Positions 18,336 through 28,462 of a DNA stretch of 64,000 nt are shown piece after piece. The translations under genes and the position numbers were made by a program. The first letter of the stretch is position 1, and each line of letters starts with the position of its first letter. The stretch is taken from NCBI RefSeq assembly GCF_031323975.1, contig NZ_JAVIWS010000001.1, positions 3,906,001 to 3,970,000 of the forward strand, given 5' to 3'. The notes beneath the pieces were generated by a model. The model ran no database searches, had not been told where the DNA came from, and worked only from the letters and a program-made list of their open reading frames with translations. The stretch is from Escherichia ruysiae (GTDB taxonomy: Bacteria; Pseudomonadota; Gammaproteobacteria; Enterobacterales; Enterobacteriaceae).

Positions 18336-20003
18336 ATGATCCACGCCTTTATTAAAAAAGGGTGTTTTCAGGATTCGGTCAGTTTAATGATTATTTCACG
18401 AAAACTCAGCGAATCAGAAAATATTGATGATGTTTCCGTAATGATGGGTACTCCCGCCAATAAAGCGTTATTAGATACCACAGGTTTCTGGCATGACGAT
18501 TTTAATAACGCCACGCCGAACGATATTTGCGTGGCAATTCGTAGCGAAGCGGCGGATGCGGGGATCGCGCAGGCGATTATGCAGCAGCTTGAAGAGGCGC
18601 TAAAACAACTGGCGCAAGGTTCAGGCAGCAGCCAGGCGTTGACGCAGGTGCGTCGCTGGGACAGTGCCTGTCAGAAATTACCCGATGCCAATCTGGCGCT
18701 GATTTCAGTGGCTGGTGAGTACGCGGCGGAGCTGGCGAACCAGGCGCTGGATCGCAACCTCAACGTGATGATGTTCTCCGATAACGTCACGCTGGAAGAT
18801 GAAATCCAACTCAAAACCCGCGCGCGGGAAAAAGGCTTGCTGGTGATGGGACCGGACTGCGGTACGTCGATGATTGCCGACACGCCGCTGGCTTTCGCCA
18901 ATGTGATGCCGGAAGGCAATATTGGTGTCATTGGCGCTTCTGGTACAGGGATTCAGGAACTGTGCTCGCAGATTGCGCTGGCAGGTGAGGGAATTACTCA
19001 CGCGATTGGTCTTGGCGGGCGCGATCTCAGTCGTGAAGTGGGCGGCATCAGTGCGCTGACGGCGCTGGAAATGTTGAGTGCCGATGCGAAAAGTGAAGTG
19101 CTGGCGTTTGTCTCTAAACCACCTGCCGAAGCCGTGTGCCTGCGTATCGTTAACGCGATGAAAGCGACGGGTAAACCGACGGTGGCGCTGTTTTTAGGTT
19201 ATGCCCCGGCGGTGGCTCGTGACGAAAATATCTGGTTTGCCTCCTCGCTGGATGATGCCGCGCGTCTGGCTTGCCTGCTTTCGCGGGTCACTGCGCGACG
19301 TAACGCAATAGCGCCGGTCAGCAGCGGAGTTATTTGCGGCTTGTATACCGGTGGTACGCTGGCCGCCGAAGCGGCGGGATTACTCGCCGGGCATCCTGGC
19401 GTGGTAGCCGACGATGTCCATCATCATGGCATGATGCTGGACGCTGATGGTCACCAGATCATTGACCTGGGCGATGATTTCTACACCGTCGGGCGTCCCC
19501 ATCCGATGATCGACCCGACCTTACGCAACCTGCTAATTGCCGATCTTGGCTCAAAACCACAAGTGCGCGTGTTGCTGATTGACGTAGTCATTGGCTTCGG
19601 CGCCACTGCCGATCCTGCTGCTTCATTGGTAAGCGCCTGGCAACAAGCCTGTGCCGCGCGTGAAGACAACCAACCGCTGTACGCCATTGCCACGGTGACA
19701 GGTACCGAACGTGACCCGCAATGCCGCTCGCAGCAAATCGCCATCCTGGAAGATGCGGGGATCGCGGTAGTGAGTTCGCTGCCGGAAGCCACATTACTGG
19801 CGGCGGCACTGATTCGCCCGCTTTCGCCTGCCACACTGCAACACACACCGTCATTACTGGAAAACGTCGCGGTGATTAACGCCGGATTACGCAGTTTTGC
19901 GCTGGAACTACAAGGCGCCAGCAAACCGGTCGTGCATTACCAATGGGCGCCAGTCGCTGGCGGCAATAAAAAACTGGCTCGTTTATTAGAACGTTTGCAA
20001 TAA
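18336..20003 (+). CDS. fdrA: FdrA, acyl-CoA synthetase-like; proposed oxamate carbamoyltransferase subunit
   Basis: A 555-residue protein built like the succinyl-CoA synthetase alpha chain: a CoA-binding Rossmann region (about 110-260, with LLVMGPDCGTSMI and NIGVIGASGTG) and a second ligase-like domain (about 320-480, with GLYTGGTLAAEA). It lacks an ATP-grasp domain of its own. Originally named as a multicopy suppressor of FtsH, it has more recently been proposed to form oxamate carbamoyltransferase with YlbE and YlbF, converting oxalurate plus phosphate to oxamate and carbamoyl phosphate. It starts the operon fdrA-ylbE-ylbF-ybcF, divergent from allD, whose product oxalurate is the proposed substrate. 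The enzymatic role comes from recalled literature, not from a motif. Confidence 0.93.
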   Translation: MIHAFIKKGCFQDSVSLMIISRKLSESENIDDVSVMMGTPANKALLDTTGFWHDDFNNATPNDICVAIRSEAADAGIAQAIMQQLEEALKQLAQGSGSSQALTQVRRWDSACQKLPDANLALISVAGEYAAELANQALDRNLNVMMFSDNVTLEDEIQLKTRAREKGLLVMGPDCGTSMIADTPLAFANVMPEGNIGVIGASGTGIQELCSQIALAGEGITHAIGLGGRDLSREVGGISALTALEMLSADAKSEVLAFVSKPPAEAVCLRIVNAMKATGKPTVALFLGYAPAVARDENIWFASSLDDAARLACLLSRVTARRNAIAPVSSGVICGLYTGGTLAAEAAGLLAGHPGVVADDVHHHGMMLDADGHQIIDLGDDFYTVGRPHPMIDPTLRNLLIADLGSKPQVRVLLIDVVIGFGATADPAASLVSAWQQACAAREDNQPLYAIATVTGTERDPQCRSQQIAILEDAGIAVVSSLPEATLLAAALIRPLSPATLQHTPSLLENVAVINAGLRSFALELQGASKPVVHYQWAPVAGGNKKLARLLERLQ

Positions 20004-20012
20004 GGGGTTCCC

Positions 20013-21272
20013 ATGTTTACATCAGTGGCGCAAGCCAATGCTGCGGTTATCGAACAAATTCGTCGCGCTCGTCCACACTGGCTGGATGTGCAACCGGCGT
20101 CTTTACTCATTAGCGAATTGAATCAGGGCAAAACACTGCTTCACGCCGGGCCGCCGATGCGCTGGCAGGAGATGACCGGACCCATGAAAGGGGCGTGCGT
20201 GGGCGCATGTCTGTTTGAAGGCTGGGCGAAAGATGAAGCGCAGGCGCTGGCAATACTGGAGCTGGGGGAAGTGAACTTCATTCCTTGTCACCATGTGAAT
20301 GCCGTCGGGCCAATGGGCGGCATTACTTCTGCCAGTATGCCGATGCTGGTGGTCGAGAACGTGACCGACGGCAACCGGGCGTACTGCAACCTCAACGAAG
20401 GTATCGGCAAAGTGATGCGTTTTGGCGCTTACGGCGAAGATGTCCTGACTCGCCATCGCTGGATGCGCGATGTGTTAATGCCAGTATTAAGTGCGGCGCT
20501 GGGGCGCATGGAGCGCGGTATCGATCTCACCGCGATGATGGCGCAGGGCATTACGATGGGCGATGAGTTCCATCAACGCAATATTGCTTCCTCAGCATTG
20601 TTAATGCGTGCGCTGGCCCCACAAATTGCCCGACTCGATCATGATAAACAGCACATCGCCGAAGTGATGGATTTCCTCAGCGTGACCGATCAGTTCTTCC
20701 TCAACCTCGCGATGGCTTACTGCAAGGCGGCGATGGATGCTGGCGCGATGATCCGCGCAGGCAGCATCGTTACGGCTATGACCCGCAACGGCAATATGTT
20801 CGGGATTCGGGTAAGCGGGCTGGGTGAACGCTGGTTTACTGCGCCTGTAAACACTCCGCAAGGTCTGTTTTTCACCGGCTTCTCGCAGGAGCAGGCGAAC
20901 CCGGATATGGGCGATAGCGCGATTACCGAAACCTTTGGTATTGGCGGAGCCGCAATGATCGCAGCGCCTGGCGTAACGCGCTTTGTCGGTGCGGGTGGCA
21001 TGGAAGCGGCCAGAGCGGTATCTGAAGAGATGGCGGAAATTTACCTTGAACGCAATATGCAGTTGCAGATCCCAAGCTGGGATTTTCAGGGCGCGTGTCT
21101 GGGACTGGACATTCGTCGCGTGGTAGAAACCGGCATTACGCCACTCATCAATACCGGTATCGCCCATAAAGAGGCGGGGATCGGGCAGATTGGCGCAGGC
21201 ACTGTGCGGGCACCGCTGGCGTGTTTTGAACAGGCGCTGGAAGCACTGGCTGAAAGCATGGGGATTGGTTGA
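20013..21272 (+). CDS. ylbE: YlbE, DUF1116 protein; proposed oxamate carbamoyltransferase subunit
   Basis: A continuous 419-codon frame of the DUF1116 family, 9 nt after fdrA and 10 nt before ylbF. Recognisable stretches are [42 protein letters not shown] and a glycine-rich [21 protein letters not shown] near the C-terminus. In K-12 annotations this gene is recalled as interrupted; here it is intact and probably functional. Predicted to be soluble. Function is inferred from the operon and from the proposal that FdrA, YlbE and YlbF together act on oxalurate. Confidence 0.92.
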   Translation: MFTSVAQANAAVIEQIRRARPHWLDVQPASLLISELNQGKTLLHAGPPMRWQEMTGPMKGACVGACLFEGWAKDEAQALAILELGEVNFIPCHHVNAVGPMGGITSASMPMLVVENVTDGNRAYCNLNEGIGKVMRFGAYGEDVLTRHRWMRDVLMPVLSAALGRMERGIDLTAMMAQGITMGDEFHQRNIASSALLMRALAPQIARLDHDKQHIAEVMDFLSVTDQFFLNLAMAYCKAAMDAGAMIRAGSIVTAMTRNGNMFGIRVSGLGERWFTAPVNTPQGLFFTGFSQEQANPDMGDSAITETFGIGGAAMIAAPGVTRFVGAGGMEAARAVSEEMAEIYLERNMQLQIPSWDFQGACLGLDIRRVVETGITPLINTGIAHKEAGIGQIGAGTVRAPLACFEQALEALAESMGIG

Positions 21273-21282
21273 GGAACGTGCA

Positions 21283-22098
21283 ATGACGATCATCCATCCT
21301 CTGCTTGCCAGCCGTAGCGCACCGAATTATCGCCAGTCCTGGCGGTTAGCGGGAGTGTGGCGACGGGCGATTAACCTGATGACGGAAAGCGGCGAACTGT
21401 TAACGCTGCATCGTCAGGGTAGTGGTTTCGGCCCCGGAGGATGGGTGCTTCGCCGCGCGCAATTCGATGCGTTATGCGGTGGATTATGCGGCAATGAACG
21501 ACCACAGGTTGTGGCTCAAGGGATTCGCCTCGGGCGTTTCACGGTTAAACAGCCACAGCGTTATTGTTTGCTGCGTATTACGCCGCCTGCACATCCTCAA
21601 CCGCTTGCCGCTGCATGGATGCAACGCGCGGAGGAAACCGGGCTTTTCGGGCCACTGGCGATGGCGACAAGCGATCCGCTGCCTGCTGAATTACGCCAGT
21701 TTCGTCACTGTTTTCAGGCCGCGCTCAATGGCATTAAGACCGACTGGCGGCACTGGCTGGGTAAAGGCCCCGGATTAACGCCGAGTCATGATGACACGCT
21801 GAGCGGAATGCTGCTGGCGGCCTGGTATTATGGCGCTTTAGATGCGTGCTCCGGTCGCCCGTTTTTTGCCTGTTCCAACAATCTTCAACTCGTTACCACA
21901 GCGGTGAGCGTCAGTTATTTACGTTATGCCGCGCAAGGATATTTCGCCTCGCCACTCCTGCACTTTGTTCATGCTCTGAGTTGCCCGAAACGTACCGCTG
22001 TTGCGATTGATTCGCTGCTGGCGCTGGGGCACACGTCAGGGGCAGATACGCTGCTGGGGTTCTGGCTTGGTCAACAATTATTACAAGGAAAACCATGA
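21283..22098 (+). CDS. ylbF: YlbF, DUF2877 protein; proposed oxamate carbamoyltransferase subunit
   Basis: A 271-residue protein of family DUF2877, start ATG 21283 behind GAGGAACG. A longer in-frame extension back to 21190 overlaps ylbE and lacks support. The conserved core is [27 protein letters not shown] (residues about 160-190), which has the look of a nucleotide or phosphate loop. It overlaps ybcF by 4 nt (ATGA), showing translational coupling. The operon suggests that it completes the FdrA-YlbE complex that supplies carbamoyl phosphate to the kinase encoded next. Confidence 0.92.
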   Translation: MTIIHPLLASRSAPNYRQSWRLAGVWRRAINLMTESGELLTLHRQGSGFGPGGWVLRRAQFDALCGGLCGNERPQVVAQGIRLGRFTVKQPQRYCLLRITPPAHPQPLAAAWMQRAEETGLFGPLAMATSDPLPAELRQFRHCFQAALNGIKTDWRHWLGKGPGLTPSHDDTLSGMLLAAWYYGALDACSGRPFFACSNNLQLVTTAVSVSYLRYAAQGYFASPLLHFVHALSCPKRTAVAIDSLLALGHTSGADTLLGFWLGQQLLQGKP

Positions 22099-22988
22099 AA
22101 ACACTGGTTGTAGCTCTTGGGGGCAACGCCTTACTCCAGCGCGGTGAGGCGCTGGCGGCAGAAAATCAATATCGCAACATTGCCAGTGCTGTACCCGCAC
22201 TGGCGCGCCTGGCCCGTTCTTATCGGCTGGCGATTGTTCACGGCAACGGGCCACAGGTGGGGCTGCTGGCGTTACAGAATCTGGCGTGGAAAGAGGTAGA
22301 ACCGTATCCGCTGGATGTGCTGGTGGCGGAAAGCCAGGGGATGATTGGCTATATGCTGGCGCAGAGTTTGAGCGCACAGCCGCAGATGCCGCCTGTCACG
22401 ACGGTGCTGACGCGCATTGAGGTTTCGCCGGATGATCCGGCGTTTTTGCAGCCAGAGAAGTTTATTGGTCCGGTTTATCAGCCAGAAGAACAAGAGGCAC
22501 TGGAAGCGGCTTACGGCTGGCATATGAAACGTGATGGTAAATATTTGCGCCGGGTGGTGGCGTCTCCGCAACCGCGTAAAATTCTCGACAGCGAAGCCAT
22601 CGAGTTGTTGCTCAAAGAGGGGCATGTGGTGATTTGCAGTGGCGGCGGTGGTGTGCCTGTGACGGAAGACGGGGCTGGGAGTGAAGCGGTGATTGATAAA
22701 GATCTCGCCGCTGCGTTGCTCGCCGAGCAGATTAATGCCGATGGACTGGTGATCCTCACCGATGCTGATGCGGTATATGAAAACTGGGGAACGCCGCAGC
22801 AACGTGCCATTCGCCATGCCACACCGGATGAGTTAGCTCCATTTGCCAAAGCCGATGGTTCGATGGGGCCGAAGGTAACGGCGGTGAGTGGCTATGTCAG
22901 AAGCGGTGGTAAACCCGCGTGGATTGGGGCGTTATCGCGGATTGAAGAGACGCTGGCGGGCGAGGCGGGGACCTGTATTTCGCTGTAG
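22095..22988 (+). CDS. ybcF: Carbamate kinase (catabolic, ArcC-like)
   Basis: A 297-residue amino-acid-kinase-fold enzyme with all carbamate kinase signatures: [15 protein letters not shown] at the N-terminus, VHGNGPQVG near 50, [11 protein letters not shown] near 180 and [14 protein letters not shown] near 220. In the degradative direction it transfers phosphate from carbamoyl phosphate to ADP, yielding ATP, ammonia and CO2, the energy-conserving end of anaerobic allantoin use. Its start overlaps ylbF. A pair of REP sequences follows. Catalytic residues appear intact. Confidence 0.95.
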   Translation: MKTLVVALGGNALLQRGEALAAENQYRNIASAVPALARLARSYRLAIVHGNGPQVGLLALQNLAWKEVEPYPLDVLVAESQGMIGYMLAQSLSAQPQMPPVTTVLTRIEVSPDDPAFLQPEKFIGPVYQPEEQEALEAAYGWHMKRDGKYLRRVVASPQPRKILDSEAIELLLKEGHVVICSGGGGVPVTEDGAGSEAVIDKDLAAALLAEQINADGLVILTDADAVYENWGTPQQRAIRHATPDELAPFAKADGSMGPKVTAVSGYVRSGGKPAWIGALSRIEETLAGEAGTCISL

Positions 22989-23009
22989 TTGTAGGCAGTA
23001 GACATTTGT

Positions 23010-23097
23010 GCCTGATGCGACGCTTGACGCGTCTTATCAGGCCTACAATGGGTGCCGGATCGGTAGGCTGGATAAGGCGTTCACGCCGCATCCGGCA
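23010..23097. repeat. REP pair (BIME) after ybcF
   Basis: Two palindromic REP-type units in opposite orientation (about 23010-23046 and 23063-23097, the latter ending GCGTTCACGCCGCATCCGGC) lie between the convergent ends of ybcF and purK. Such elements protect mRNA 3' ends and bind gyrase or IHF in E. coli. Confidence 0.85.
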
Positions 23098-23114
23098 AGA
23101 AAATGAGTACCTGA

Positions 23115-24182
23115 TTAACTGAATTTATTCTGCGCCCAAATCACGCCGCTGGCATACTCCGGCGGCAGCAGCGGGATTAAGGCTTCCAGCGTCGCGGTCA
23201 GACGCGATGTATCGCTGTCGGTCAAATTCAGATGCCCCACTTTACGCCCCGGACGGACTTCTTTGTCGTACCAGTGCAGGTGCACCAGCGGCAGTTTCAG
23301 CCAGTCATAATTCACATCGCTACCAATCAGGTTGATCATCACCGACGGACTATTCACTACCGGTTGCGGTAACGGCAGATCGGTAATCGCTCGCAGGTGC
23401 AGCTCAAACTGGCTGATGCTGGCGCCGTTTTGCGTCCAGTGACCACTGTTATGCACACGCGGAGCCAGTTCGTTGATCAGCAGACCTTGCGGGGTGACAA
23501 AACACTCCATCGCCATCACGCCCACATAGCCCAGCTCCTGCATAATCGCCGACAGCATCTCTTCGGCTTGCGCCTGTTGCTGTGCATTGGCCTGCGGGAA
23601 AGCGACGCTGGTGCGCAAAATACCGTCCTGATGCAGGTTATGCGTCAGCGGATAAAACACCGTGCTGCCATCAAAGCCGCGCGCGCCAACCAGCGACACT
23701 TCGCCAGAGAAGTTAATGCCCTGCTCGACAATACATTCGCCGTAACACTCTGCCGGTAACTGTTCGGTTTCATCGGCGCGTAAACGCCATTGACCGCGAC
23801 CGTCATAGCCACCAGTGCGACGCTTAACAATCGCCAGCTCACCTAAACGATCAAACACCGCAGGCCACTCGCTGCGAGCGGCAAGTAACTGCCACGGTGC
23901 GGTCGGCAGGTGGAGCTTATCGAAAAGTTGCTTCTGAGTCAGACGGTCGGCAATAATCGGGAACACATCGCGGTTCACAAAGGCCGGATGGCGCGCCAGC
24001 TCGCGGGTTAATGCAGTTTCCGGCCAGCGTTCGATCTCAGCGGTAATCACGCTTTGTTGAAAAGGCACCGCCGCAGGTTCAGCGTCCAGCCCGACCGGCC
24101 AGACAGCAATGCCTAACGGTTCGCCTGCCTGACGCAGCATTCGGCCTAACTGCCCGTTACCGAGGACGCAAACCTGTTTCAT
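23115..24182 (-). CDS. purK: N5-carboxyaminoimidazole ribonucleotide synthetase
   Basis: PurK uses ATP and bicarbonate to carboxylate AIR to N5-CAIR in purine synthesis. The 355-residue protein is an ATP-grasp enzyme: N-terminal [11 protein letters not shown], central ATP-grasp with [14 protein letters not shown] and [13 protein letters not shown], and the [14 protein letters not shown] signature at about 260-273. Its start overlaps the purE stop by 4 nt, so translation is coupled and the two enzymes act in sequence. Confidence 0.98.
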   Translation of the reverse strand: MKQVCVLGNGQLGRMLRQAGEPLGIAVWPVGLDAEPAAVPFQQSVITAEIERWPETALTRELARHPAFVNRDVFPIIADRLTQKQLFDKLHLPTAPWQLLAARSEWPAVFDRLGELAIVKRRTGGYDGRGQWRLRADETEQLPAECYGECIVEQGINFSGEVSLVGARGFDGSTVFYPLTHNLHQDGILRTSVAFPQANAQQQAQAEEMLSAIMQELGYVGVMAMECFVTPQGLLINELAPRVHNSGHWTQNGASISQFELHLRAITDLPLPQPVVNSPSVMINLIGSDVNYDWLKLPLVHLHWYDKEVRPGRKVGHLNLTDSDTSRLTATLEALIPLLPPEYASGVIWAQNKFS

Positions 24183-24688
24183 GCCGCACCTCGCGGATCC
24201 GGGTTTTCCAGCACTTCGTCGGTCTGAGCTTTGCGCCAGTCATTCAGACGCTGGTGCAGTTCTTTATCATGAGTCGCAAGAATTTGTGCTGCCAGCAACG
24301 CCGCGTTTGCCGCGCCCGCTTTACCAATCGCCAGCGTACCCACCGGAATGCCACGCGGCATTTGTACGATGGAGTAGAGGCTATCGACACCGCTCAGTGC
24401 GGCGCTCTGTACTGGCACGCCCAGCACCGGCACCAGCGTTTTGGCGGCAATCATGCCTGGCAGATGCGCTGCGCCGCCCGCGCCCGCAATAATCACCTGA
24501 TAACCATTCTCTTCGGCGCTTTCGGCAAAGCTGAACAGTTTATCGGGGGTGCGGTGAGCAGAAACCACTTCAACGTGGTGCGGGACATTCAGGATTTCGA
24601 AGATTTCGGCGGCGAACTGCATGGTAGCCCAGTCGCTTTTGGACCCCATCACTATGGCGACACGCGCCGGATTATTGCGGGAAGACAT
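24179..24688 (-). CDS. purE: N5-CAIR mutase
   Basis: PurE rearranges N5-CAIR to CAIR. The 169-residue protein shows the class I signature [11 protein letters not shown] near the N-terminus, SAHRTPDK with the catalytic histidine, and [14 protein letters not shown] 24686-24688 gives the standard [10 protein letters not shown] start; the nine upstream codons in frame are in the leader. The operator for PurR lies about 70 nt upstream (24760-24775). purK follows with a 4-nt overlap. Confidence 0.98.
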   Translation of the reverse strand: MSSRNNPARVAIVMGSKSDWATMQFAAEIFEILNVPHHVEVVSAHRTPDKLFSFAESAEENGYQVIIAGAGGAAHLPGMIAAKTLVPVLGVPVQSAALSGVDSLYSIVQMPRGIPVGTLAIGKAGAANAALLAAQILATHDKELHQRLNDWRKAQTDEVLENPDPRGAA

Positions 24689-24759
24689 GCGTCTAAAAAC
24701 TCCTGTGGTGCACAACTCTCGGCTTTAGAGGGCACAGAGAATAGCACGGAAAGAGAGCA

Positions 24760-24775
24760 AGGAAAACGGTTGCGT
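24760..24775 (-). promoter_or_regulatory. PurR operator of purEK
   Basis: Read on the minus strand the site is ACGCAACCGTTTTCCT, a good match to the PurR consensus ACGCAAACGTTTGCGT, placed 72 nt before the purE start. This is the known position of the purE PurR box in E. coli. Confidence 0.88.
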
Positions 24776-24804
24776 GGCTGTGGAATCAGCAAACTTGTGC
24801 GTTA

Positions 24805-25527
24805 TTAAAACGGGAAATGGATTAGCTCAACGTCATCCGCCGTGACTTTCACCATCGAACCTTCGGTATGCCAGGCACCCAGCACGACGCGGAAAGCAGG
24901 TTGCTGATTGGCGATGAATTCATGCACCGCCGGGCGATGGGTATGCCCGTGGATCAGCCATTGCACCTGATGCTTTTCCATCGCACTGACCACCGCGTTT
25001 TGGTTAACGTCCATGATCGCCAGCGATTTGCTGCTGTTGGCTTCTTTACTGTTCGCGCGCATTCGCGCGGCAATGCGTTTGCGTACAAACAACGGCAGGG
25101 TGAGGAATAGCGTTTGTAGCCACGGTTTGTGGACTTTGGCGCGAAAAGCCTGATAACCCGCATCATCGGTGCACAGCGTGTCGCCATGCATAATCAGCAC
25201 CCGACGACCATAAAGTTCGAGCACCTTTTCTTGCGGCAATAACGTCATGCCGCTTTCACGGGCAAAGCGTTTGCCGAGCAGAAAATCACGGTTGCCATGA
25301 ATGAAATAACAGGGAACGCCGGAATCGGATACCGCTTTGATTGCTGCCGCCATCTGGCGATGGAGTGGGTTGGGATCGTCGTCGCCAATCCATGCTTCAA
25401 ACAGATCGCCAAGAATATACAGCGCGTCGGCCTTGCTGGCTTCTCCCGCTAAAAAACGCAGAAAACCGGCGGTGATCGCCGGTTCTTCCACGCAGAGATG
25501 AAGATCTGCAATAAAGAGTGTCGCCAC
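24805..25527 (-). CDS. lpxH: UDP-2,3-diacylglucosamine diphosphatase
   Basis: LpxH hydrolyses UDP-2,3-diacylglucosamine to lipid X and UMP in lipid A synthesis, at the inner face of the inner membrane. The 240-residue calcineurin-like phosphoesterase carries the manganese ligands in order: IADLHL (8-13), [26 protein letters not shown] and IHGHTHRP. It starts 2 nt after the ppiB stop, so the two form an operon. Essential gene in E. coli. Confidence 0.98.
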   Translation of the reverse strand: MATLFIADLHLCVEEPAITAGFLRFLAGEASKADALYILGDLFEAWIGDDDPNPLHRQMAAAIKAVSDSGVPCYFIHGNRDFLLGKRFARESGMTLLPQEKVLELYGRRVLIMHGDTLCTDDAGYQAFRAKVHKPWLQTLFLTLPLFVRKRIAARMRANSKEANSSKSLAIMDVNQNAVVSAMEKHQVQWLIHGHTHRPAVHEFIANQQPAFRVVLGAWHTEGSMVKVTADDVELIHFPF

Positions 25528-25529
25528 GA

Positions 25530-26024
25530 TTACTCGCTAACGGTCACGCTTTCAATGATAACGTCTTCTTTTGGCACGTCCTGGTGCATACCGCTACGAC
25601 CGGTTGCAACACCTTTGATTTTGTCTACCACGTCCATGCCTTCAACCACTTCAGCAAACACGCAGTAACCCCAACCTTGCAGGCTTTCGCCAGAGAAGTT
25701 CAGGAAGTCGTTATCAACCACGTTGATGAAGAACTGTGCAGTTGCAGAGTGCGGAGCCTGAGTACGGGCCATTGCCAGCGTACCACGGGTATTTTTCAGG
25801 CCGTTGTTGGCTTCGTTTTTGATCGGTTCTTTGGTGGCTTTTTGTTTCATGCCCGGTTCAAAACCGCCGCCCTGAATCATAAAACCGTTGATAACACGGT
25901 GGAAAATGGTGTTGTTGTAAAAACCTTCGCGGCAGTAGTCCAGGAAGTTTTTAACTGTTTCAGGTGCTTTATCGTCAAAAGTTTTGATGACAATATCGCC
26001 GTGATTGGTGTGGAAAGTAACCAT
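25530..26024 (-). CDS. ppiB: Peptidyl-prolyl cis-trans isomerase B (cytoplasmic cyclophilin)
   Basis: A 164-residue cyclophilin without signal peptide, hence the cytoplasmic PpiB and not periplasmic PpiA. Core motifs are [45 protein letters not shown] and [15 protein letters not shown]. It catalyses prolyl isomerisation in folding proteins. The 173-bp interval to cysS is divergent and holds both promoters. lpxH follows 2 nt after its stop. Confidence 0.98.
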   Translation of the reverse strand: MVTFHTNHGDIVIKTFDDKAPETVKNFLDYCREGFYNNTIFHRVINGFMIQGGGFEPGMKQKATKEPIKNEANNGLKNTRGTLAMARTQAPHSATAQFFINVVDNDFLNFSGESLQGWGYCVFAEVVEGMDVVDKIKGVATGRSGMHQDVPKEDVIIESVTVSE

Positions 26025-26197
26025 TTTTGCATCCTGTTCCGTTTGATTGGTGCTTCAACCCGGTTCGGGTCATATATAGGGTGGTGTTATAGCATAACCG
26101 CACGATCGGATCATCTCGCAATGTATGCTGAATCGCGCGGGAAATATGGGTATTATACGCAACTCAATTACCCACACATGTCTAAACGGAATCTTCG

Positions 26198-27583
26198 ATG
26201 CTAAAAATCTTCAATACTCTGACACGCCAAAAAGAGGAATTTAAGCCTATTCACGCCGGGGAAGTCGGCATGTACGTGTGTGGAATCACCGTTTACGACC
26301 TCTGTCATATCGGTCACGGGCGTACCTTTGTTGCCTTTGACGTGGTTGCACGCTACCTGCGTTTCCTCGGCTACAAGCTGAAGTATGTGCGCAACATTAC
26401 CGATATCGACGATAAAATCATCAAACGCGCCAATGAAAATGGCGAAAGCTTTGTGGCGCTGGTGGATCGCATGATCGCCGAAATGCACAAAGATTTTGAT
26501 GCTTTGAACATTCTGCGCCCGGATATGGAGCCACGCGCGACGCACCATATCGCAGAAATTATTGAACTCACTGAGCAACTGATCGCCAAAGGTCACGCTT
26601 ATGTGGCGGACAACGGCGACGTGATGTTCGACGTACCGACCGATCCAACTTATGGCGTGCTGTCGCGTCAGGATCTTGACCAGCTGCAGGCAGGCGCGCG
26701 CGTTGACGTGGTCGACGACAAACGCAACCCGATGGACTTCGTTCTGTGGAAGATGTCTAAAGAGGGCGAACCAAGCTGGCCGTCTCCGTGGGGCGCGGGG
26801 CGTCCAGGCTGGCACATTGAGTGTTCAGCAATGAACTGCAAACAGTTGGGTAACCACTTTGATATCCATGGCGGCGGTTCTGACCTGATGTTCCCGCACC
26901 ACGAGAACGAAATTGCCCAGTCCACCTGTGCGCATGATGGTCAGTATGTAAACTACTGGATGCACTCCGGCATGGTGATGGTTGACCGCGAGAAGATGTC
27001 CAAATCGCTGGGTAACTTCTTTACCGTGCGCGATGTGCTGAAATACTACGACGCGGAAACCGTGCGTTACTTCCTGATGTCGGGACACTATCGCAGCCAG
27101 CTGAACTACAGCGAAGAGAACCTGAAGCAGGCGCGTGCGGCGCTGGAGCGTCTCTACACTGCCCTGCGCGGCACAGACAAAACCGTTGCTCCTGCCGGTG
27201 GCGAAGCGTTTGAAGCGCGCTTTATTGAAGCGATGGACGACGATTTCAACACCCCGGAAGCCTATTCCGTACTGTTTGATATGGCGCGTGAAGTAAACCG
27301 TCTGAAAGCAGAAGATATGACAGCGGCGAATGCAATGGCATCTCACCTGCGTAAACTTTCCGCTGTATTGGGCCTGCTGGAGCAAGAACCGGAAGCGTTC
27401 CTGCAAAGCGGCGCGCAGGCAGACGACAGCGAAGTGGCTGAGATTGAAGCGTTAATTCAACAGCGTCTGGATGCCCGTAAAGCGAAAGACTGGGCGGCGG
27501 CAGATGCGGCGCGTGACCGTCTTAACGAGATGGGGATCGTGCTGGAAGATGGCCCGCAAGGGACCACCTGGCGTCGTAAGTAA
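26198..27583 (+). CDS. cysS: Cysteinyl-tRNA synthetase
   Basis: CysS, 461 residues, a class I synthetase acting as monomer. C28 in YVCGITV is the first ligand of the active-site zinc, with later ligands in HIECSAMNC and the HHENE region. The HIGH motif appears as HIGHG near residue 37 and KMSKS at about 266-270. The C-terminal part is the anticodon-binding helical and mixed domain. A hairpin terminator follows at 27595-27618. Confidence 0.99.
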   Translation: MLKIFNTLTRQKEEFKPIHAGEVGMYVCGITVYDLCHIGHGRTFVAFDVVARYLRFLGYKLKYVRNITDIDDKIIKRANENGESFVALVDRMIAEMHKDFDALNILRPDMEPRATHHIAEIIELTEQLIAKGHAYVADNGDVMFDVPTDPTYGVLSRQDLDQLQAGARVDVVDDKRNPMDFVLWKMSKEGEPSWPSPWGAGRPGWHIECSAMNCKQLGNHFDIHGGGSDLMFPHHENEIAQSTCAHDGQYVNYWMHSGMVMVDREKMSKSLGNFFTVRDVLKYYDAETVRYFLMSGHYRSQLNYSEENLKQARAALERLYTALRGTDKTVAPAGGEAFEARFIEAMDDDFNTPEAYSVLFDMAREVNRLKAEDMTAANAMASHLRKLSAVLGLLEQEPEAFLQSGAQADDSEVAEIEALIQQRLDARKAKDWAAADAARDRLNEMGIVLEDGPQGTTWRRK

Positions 27584-27594
27584 TTGCGCTATTG

Positions 27595-27618
27595 CCGGAT
27601 GCGAGTTTTCGCATCCGG
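27595..27618 (+). terminator. cysS terminator hairpin (REP-like)
   Basis: CCGGATGCGA / TCGCATCCGG forms a perfect 10-bp stem with GTTT loop, 11 nt past cysS and immediately next to the ybcI stop codon on the other strand. It resembles a minimal REP and could serve both convergent genes. Confidence 0.75.
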
Positions 27619-28140
27619 TTATCGTCTGCGCCACCACAACATTCCCATCAGTAGCATCCCCGGCAACCACACCCACATCAATTCAGAAATAATCACCTGA
27701 TGCCCGTACGGCGTGGTGTAACGAGACAATGCAAACGGCGCGACTTTAATCACCTGCCAGGGAGCGAAAAAGCGTTCATCTGACCACGGCCACAGCCAGC
27801 CAACCCCTTTACCGCCAGTGGTTACCGAATCCAGCAAGCTGTGCGATAGCAACGAGACGGTTAAAAACAGCCAGCAGCGAATCAGCCCAGCCCTGAACCA
27901 TCGTCGACCAATAAGTACGCATAGTAACGGGACAACAAACGCAAACACCAGCGAATGGGTAAACCCGCGATGACCAAAGACATTGCCGTAAGCAACGCCA
28001 AATTTAAACGACAATACGTCGGCGTCTGGCAGCATCGCCAGGACGATTCCGGCAAATAACAGACGCGGAGGGATGATTTTCGATCCCAGACCTAAACCAA
28101 TACAAAGGGGAACGGCGGCGTGAGTAATAACGGTTGGCAT
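27619..28140 (-). CDS. ybcI: YbcI, inner membrane protein (DUF457/LexA-regulated YdjM-like family)
   Basis: A 173-residue protein with four to five hydrophobic segments, of the DUF457 membrane-bound metal-dependent hydrolase family. Family features seen are ITHAAVPLCIGLG at the N-terminus, MLPDADVLSFKFG, GHRGFTHSLVFAF and LSHSLLDSVTTGGKGVGWLWPWSDERFF; the His/Asp pairs in these are the likely metal ligands. Substrate is unknown, and no role can be assigned from the neighbours (cysS and ybcJ). Confidence 0.93.
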   Translation of the reverse strand: MPTVITHAAVPLCIGLGLGSKIIPPRLLFAGIVLAMLPDADVLSFKFGVAYGNVFGHRGFTHSLVFAFVVPLLCVLIGRRWFRAGLIRCWLFLTVSLLSHSLLDSVTTGGKGVGWLWPWSDERFFAPWQVIKVAPFALSRYTTPYGHQVIISELMWVWLPGMLLMGMLWWRRR

Positions 28141-28217
28141 GATGATCGCTTCGGCAAAATGTCGACGCTATCAGCATGGATGAAAGCGACGAAGAGGGCA
28201 AAGGTCTGAAAAGAGAA

Positions 28218-28241
28218 TCGGCCTGCATACCGGCAGGCCGA
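28218..28241 (-). terminator. folD-ybcJ terminator
   Basis: TCGGCCTGC / GCAGGCCGA (9-bp stem, 6-nt loop) lies just past the ybcJ stop; on the minus strand it is followed by TTCTCTTTTC, a broken T run. Confidence 0.75.
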
Positions 28242-28248
28242 AGTGGGA

Positions 28249-28461
28249 TCAGGCAACAACCTGTACGCTGTGCCCTGCAAAACTCACTGTCTGACCGGCG
28301 ACGATTTTGCAACGTTTGCGTGTTTCAACCGCGCCGTCGACTTTCACCTGGCCTTCGGCGATCGCGATTTTCGCCTGCGCGCCGCTTTCGCTCCAGCCTT
28401 CCAGTTTCAGCAAGTCGCACAGCTCAACGTGCGGATGTTTACCTAAAGAAAATGTCGCCAT
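28249..28461 (-). CDS. ybcJ: YbcJ, S4-like RNA-binding protein
   Basis: A 70-residue protein with an S4-type alphaL fold: the GWSESGAQAKIAIAEGQVKVDGAVETRKRCKI region is the two-helix plus loop RNA-binding element (write-up positions about 23-54). ATG 28459-28461 is the usual start and is 1 nt after the folD stop; an in-frame ATG 21 nt upstream overlaps folD and would add seven residues. It is presumed to bind structured RNA; target unknown. Co-transcribed with folD. Confidence 0.93.
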   Translation of the reverse strand: MATFSLGKHPHVELCDLLKLEGWSESGAQAKIAIAEGQVKVDGAVETRKRCKIVAGQTVSFAGHSVQVVA

Positions 28462-28462
28462 G

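Noticed and set aside
24254..24808. 184-codon plus-strand frame opposite purE
   Set aside because: It lies antisense to a clear essential gene, has no ribosome site, and its composition follows the complement of purE codons.
25518..26204. 228-codon plus-strand frame opposite ppiB
   Set aside because: Shadow of ppiB and its leader; no homology to any recognised protein.
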